A stretch of 5,664 nucleotides of DNA from Sulfurimonas sp. (GTDB lineage Bacteria > Campylobacterota > Campylobacteria > Campylobacterales > Sulfurimonadaceae): contig JAGHAW010000170.1 of the NCBI GenBank assembly GCA_021161305.1, positions 1 through 5,664 of the forward strand, in the 5' to 3' direction. A program made the position numbers and the translations under genes. Shown one piece after another: positions 5,653 to 5,664 of the stretch. The notes under the pieces are model-generated. The model made no database searches. It was not told the DNA's origin and was given only the letters and a program-made list of their open reading frames with translations. Every line of letters begins with the position of its first letter. The stretch's first letter is position 1.

Positions 5653-5664
5653 CCTATAAAGAAA

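Noticed and set aside
5632..5654. Start of a further gene at the right edge (ATG after AATTG)
   Set aside because: The ATG at 5635 meets an in-frame stop after seven codons and no ribosome site precedes it.

Overview
The window looks like ordinary chromosome from a low-GC member of the Campylobacterota (epsilonproteobacteria), probably a Sulfurimonas- or Sulfurovum-like organism. That assignment is inferred from protein style, AT-richness, promoters with clear TATAAT/TAAAAT -10 boxes but poor -35 boxes, and tight gene packing. It was not tested by a search. I see no transposase, integrase, phage gene, CRISPR array or defence cassette.

Layout from left to right. (1) A small Tat-exported superoxide reductase (desulfoferrodoxin/neelaredoxin iron-site family) lies on the + strand at 84-512. 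(2) A convergent junction with two hairpins follows (519-636). (3) A short DUF1090-type lipoprotein is on the - strand (632-1051). (4) A 150-base divergent spacer carries a promoter for the lipoprotein and a TATAAT box 7 nt before uvrB. (5) uvrB (1204-3186) is followed after 13 nt by a divergent DedA-family membrane protein (3200-3766), most likely one transcription unit. (6) pckA, the ATP-type PEP carboxykinase, is on the - strand (3783-5360) and meets the DedA gene tail to tail across 16 bases. (7) A spacer with back-to-back promoters leads to a tRNA-Val(GAC) on the + strand (5494-5569). (8) The last 95 bases hold no gene and only a weak A/T inverted repeat.

The genes do not form one pathway. 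They cover periplasmic superoxide detoxification, an envelope lipoprotein of unknown role, nucleotide excision repair, membrane lipid handling, gluconeogenesis and translation. No convincing new multi-gene system is present. The points that deserve a second look are small: a tRNA whose anticodon loop reads C instead of the near-universal U at position 33, a probable leaderless uvrB mRNA, an exported superoxide reductase lacking the usual Glu before the Lys-His pair, a DedA-like protein with Lys in both places of the usual Arg pair, and a tiny leader ORF overlapping the lipoprotein start.
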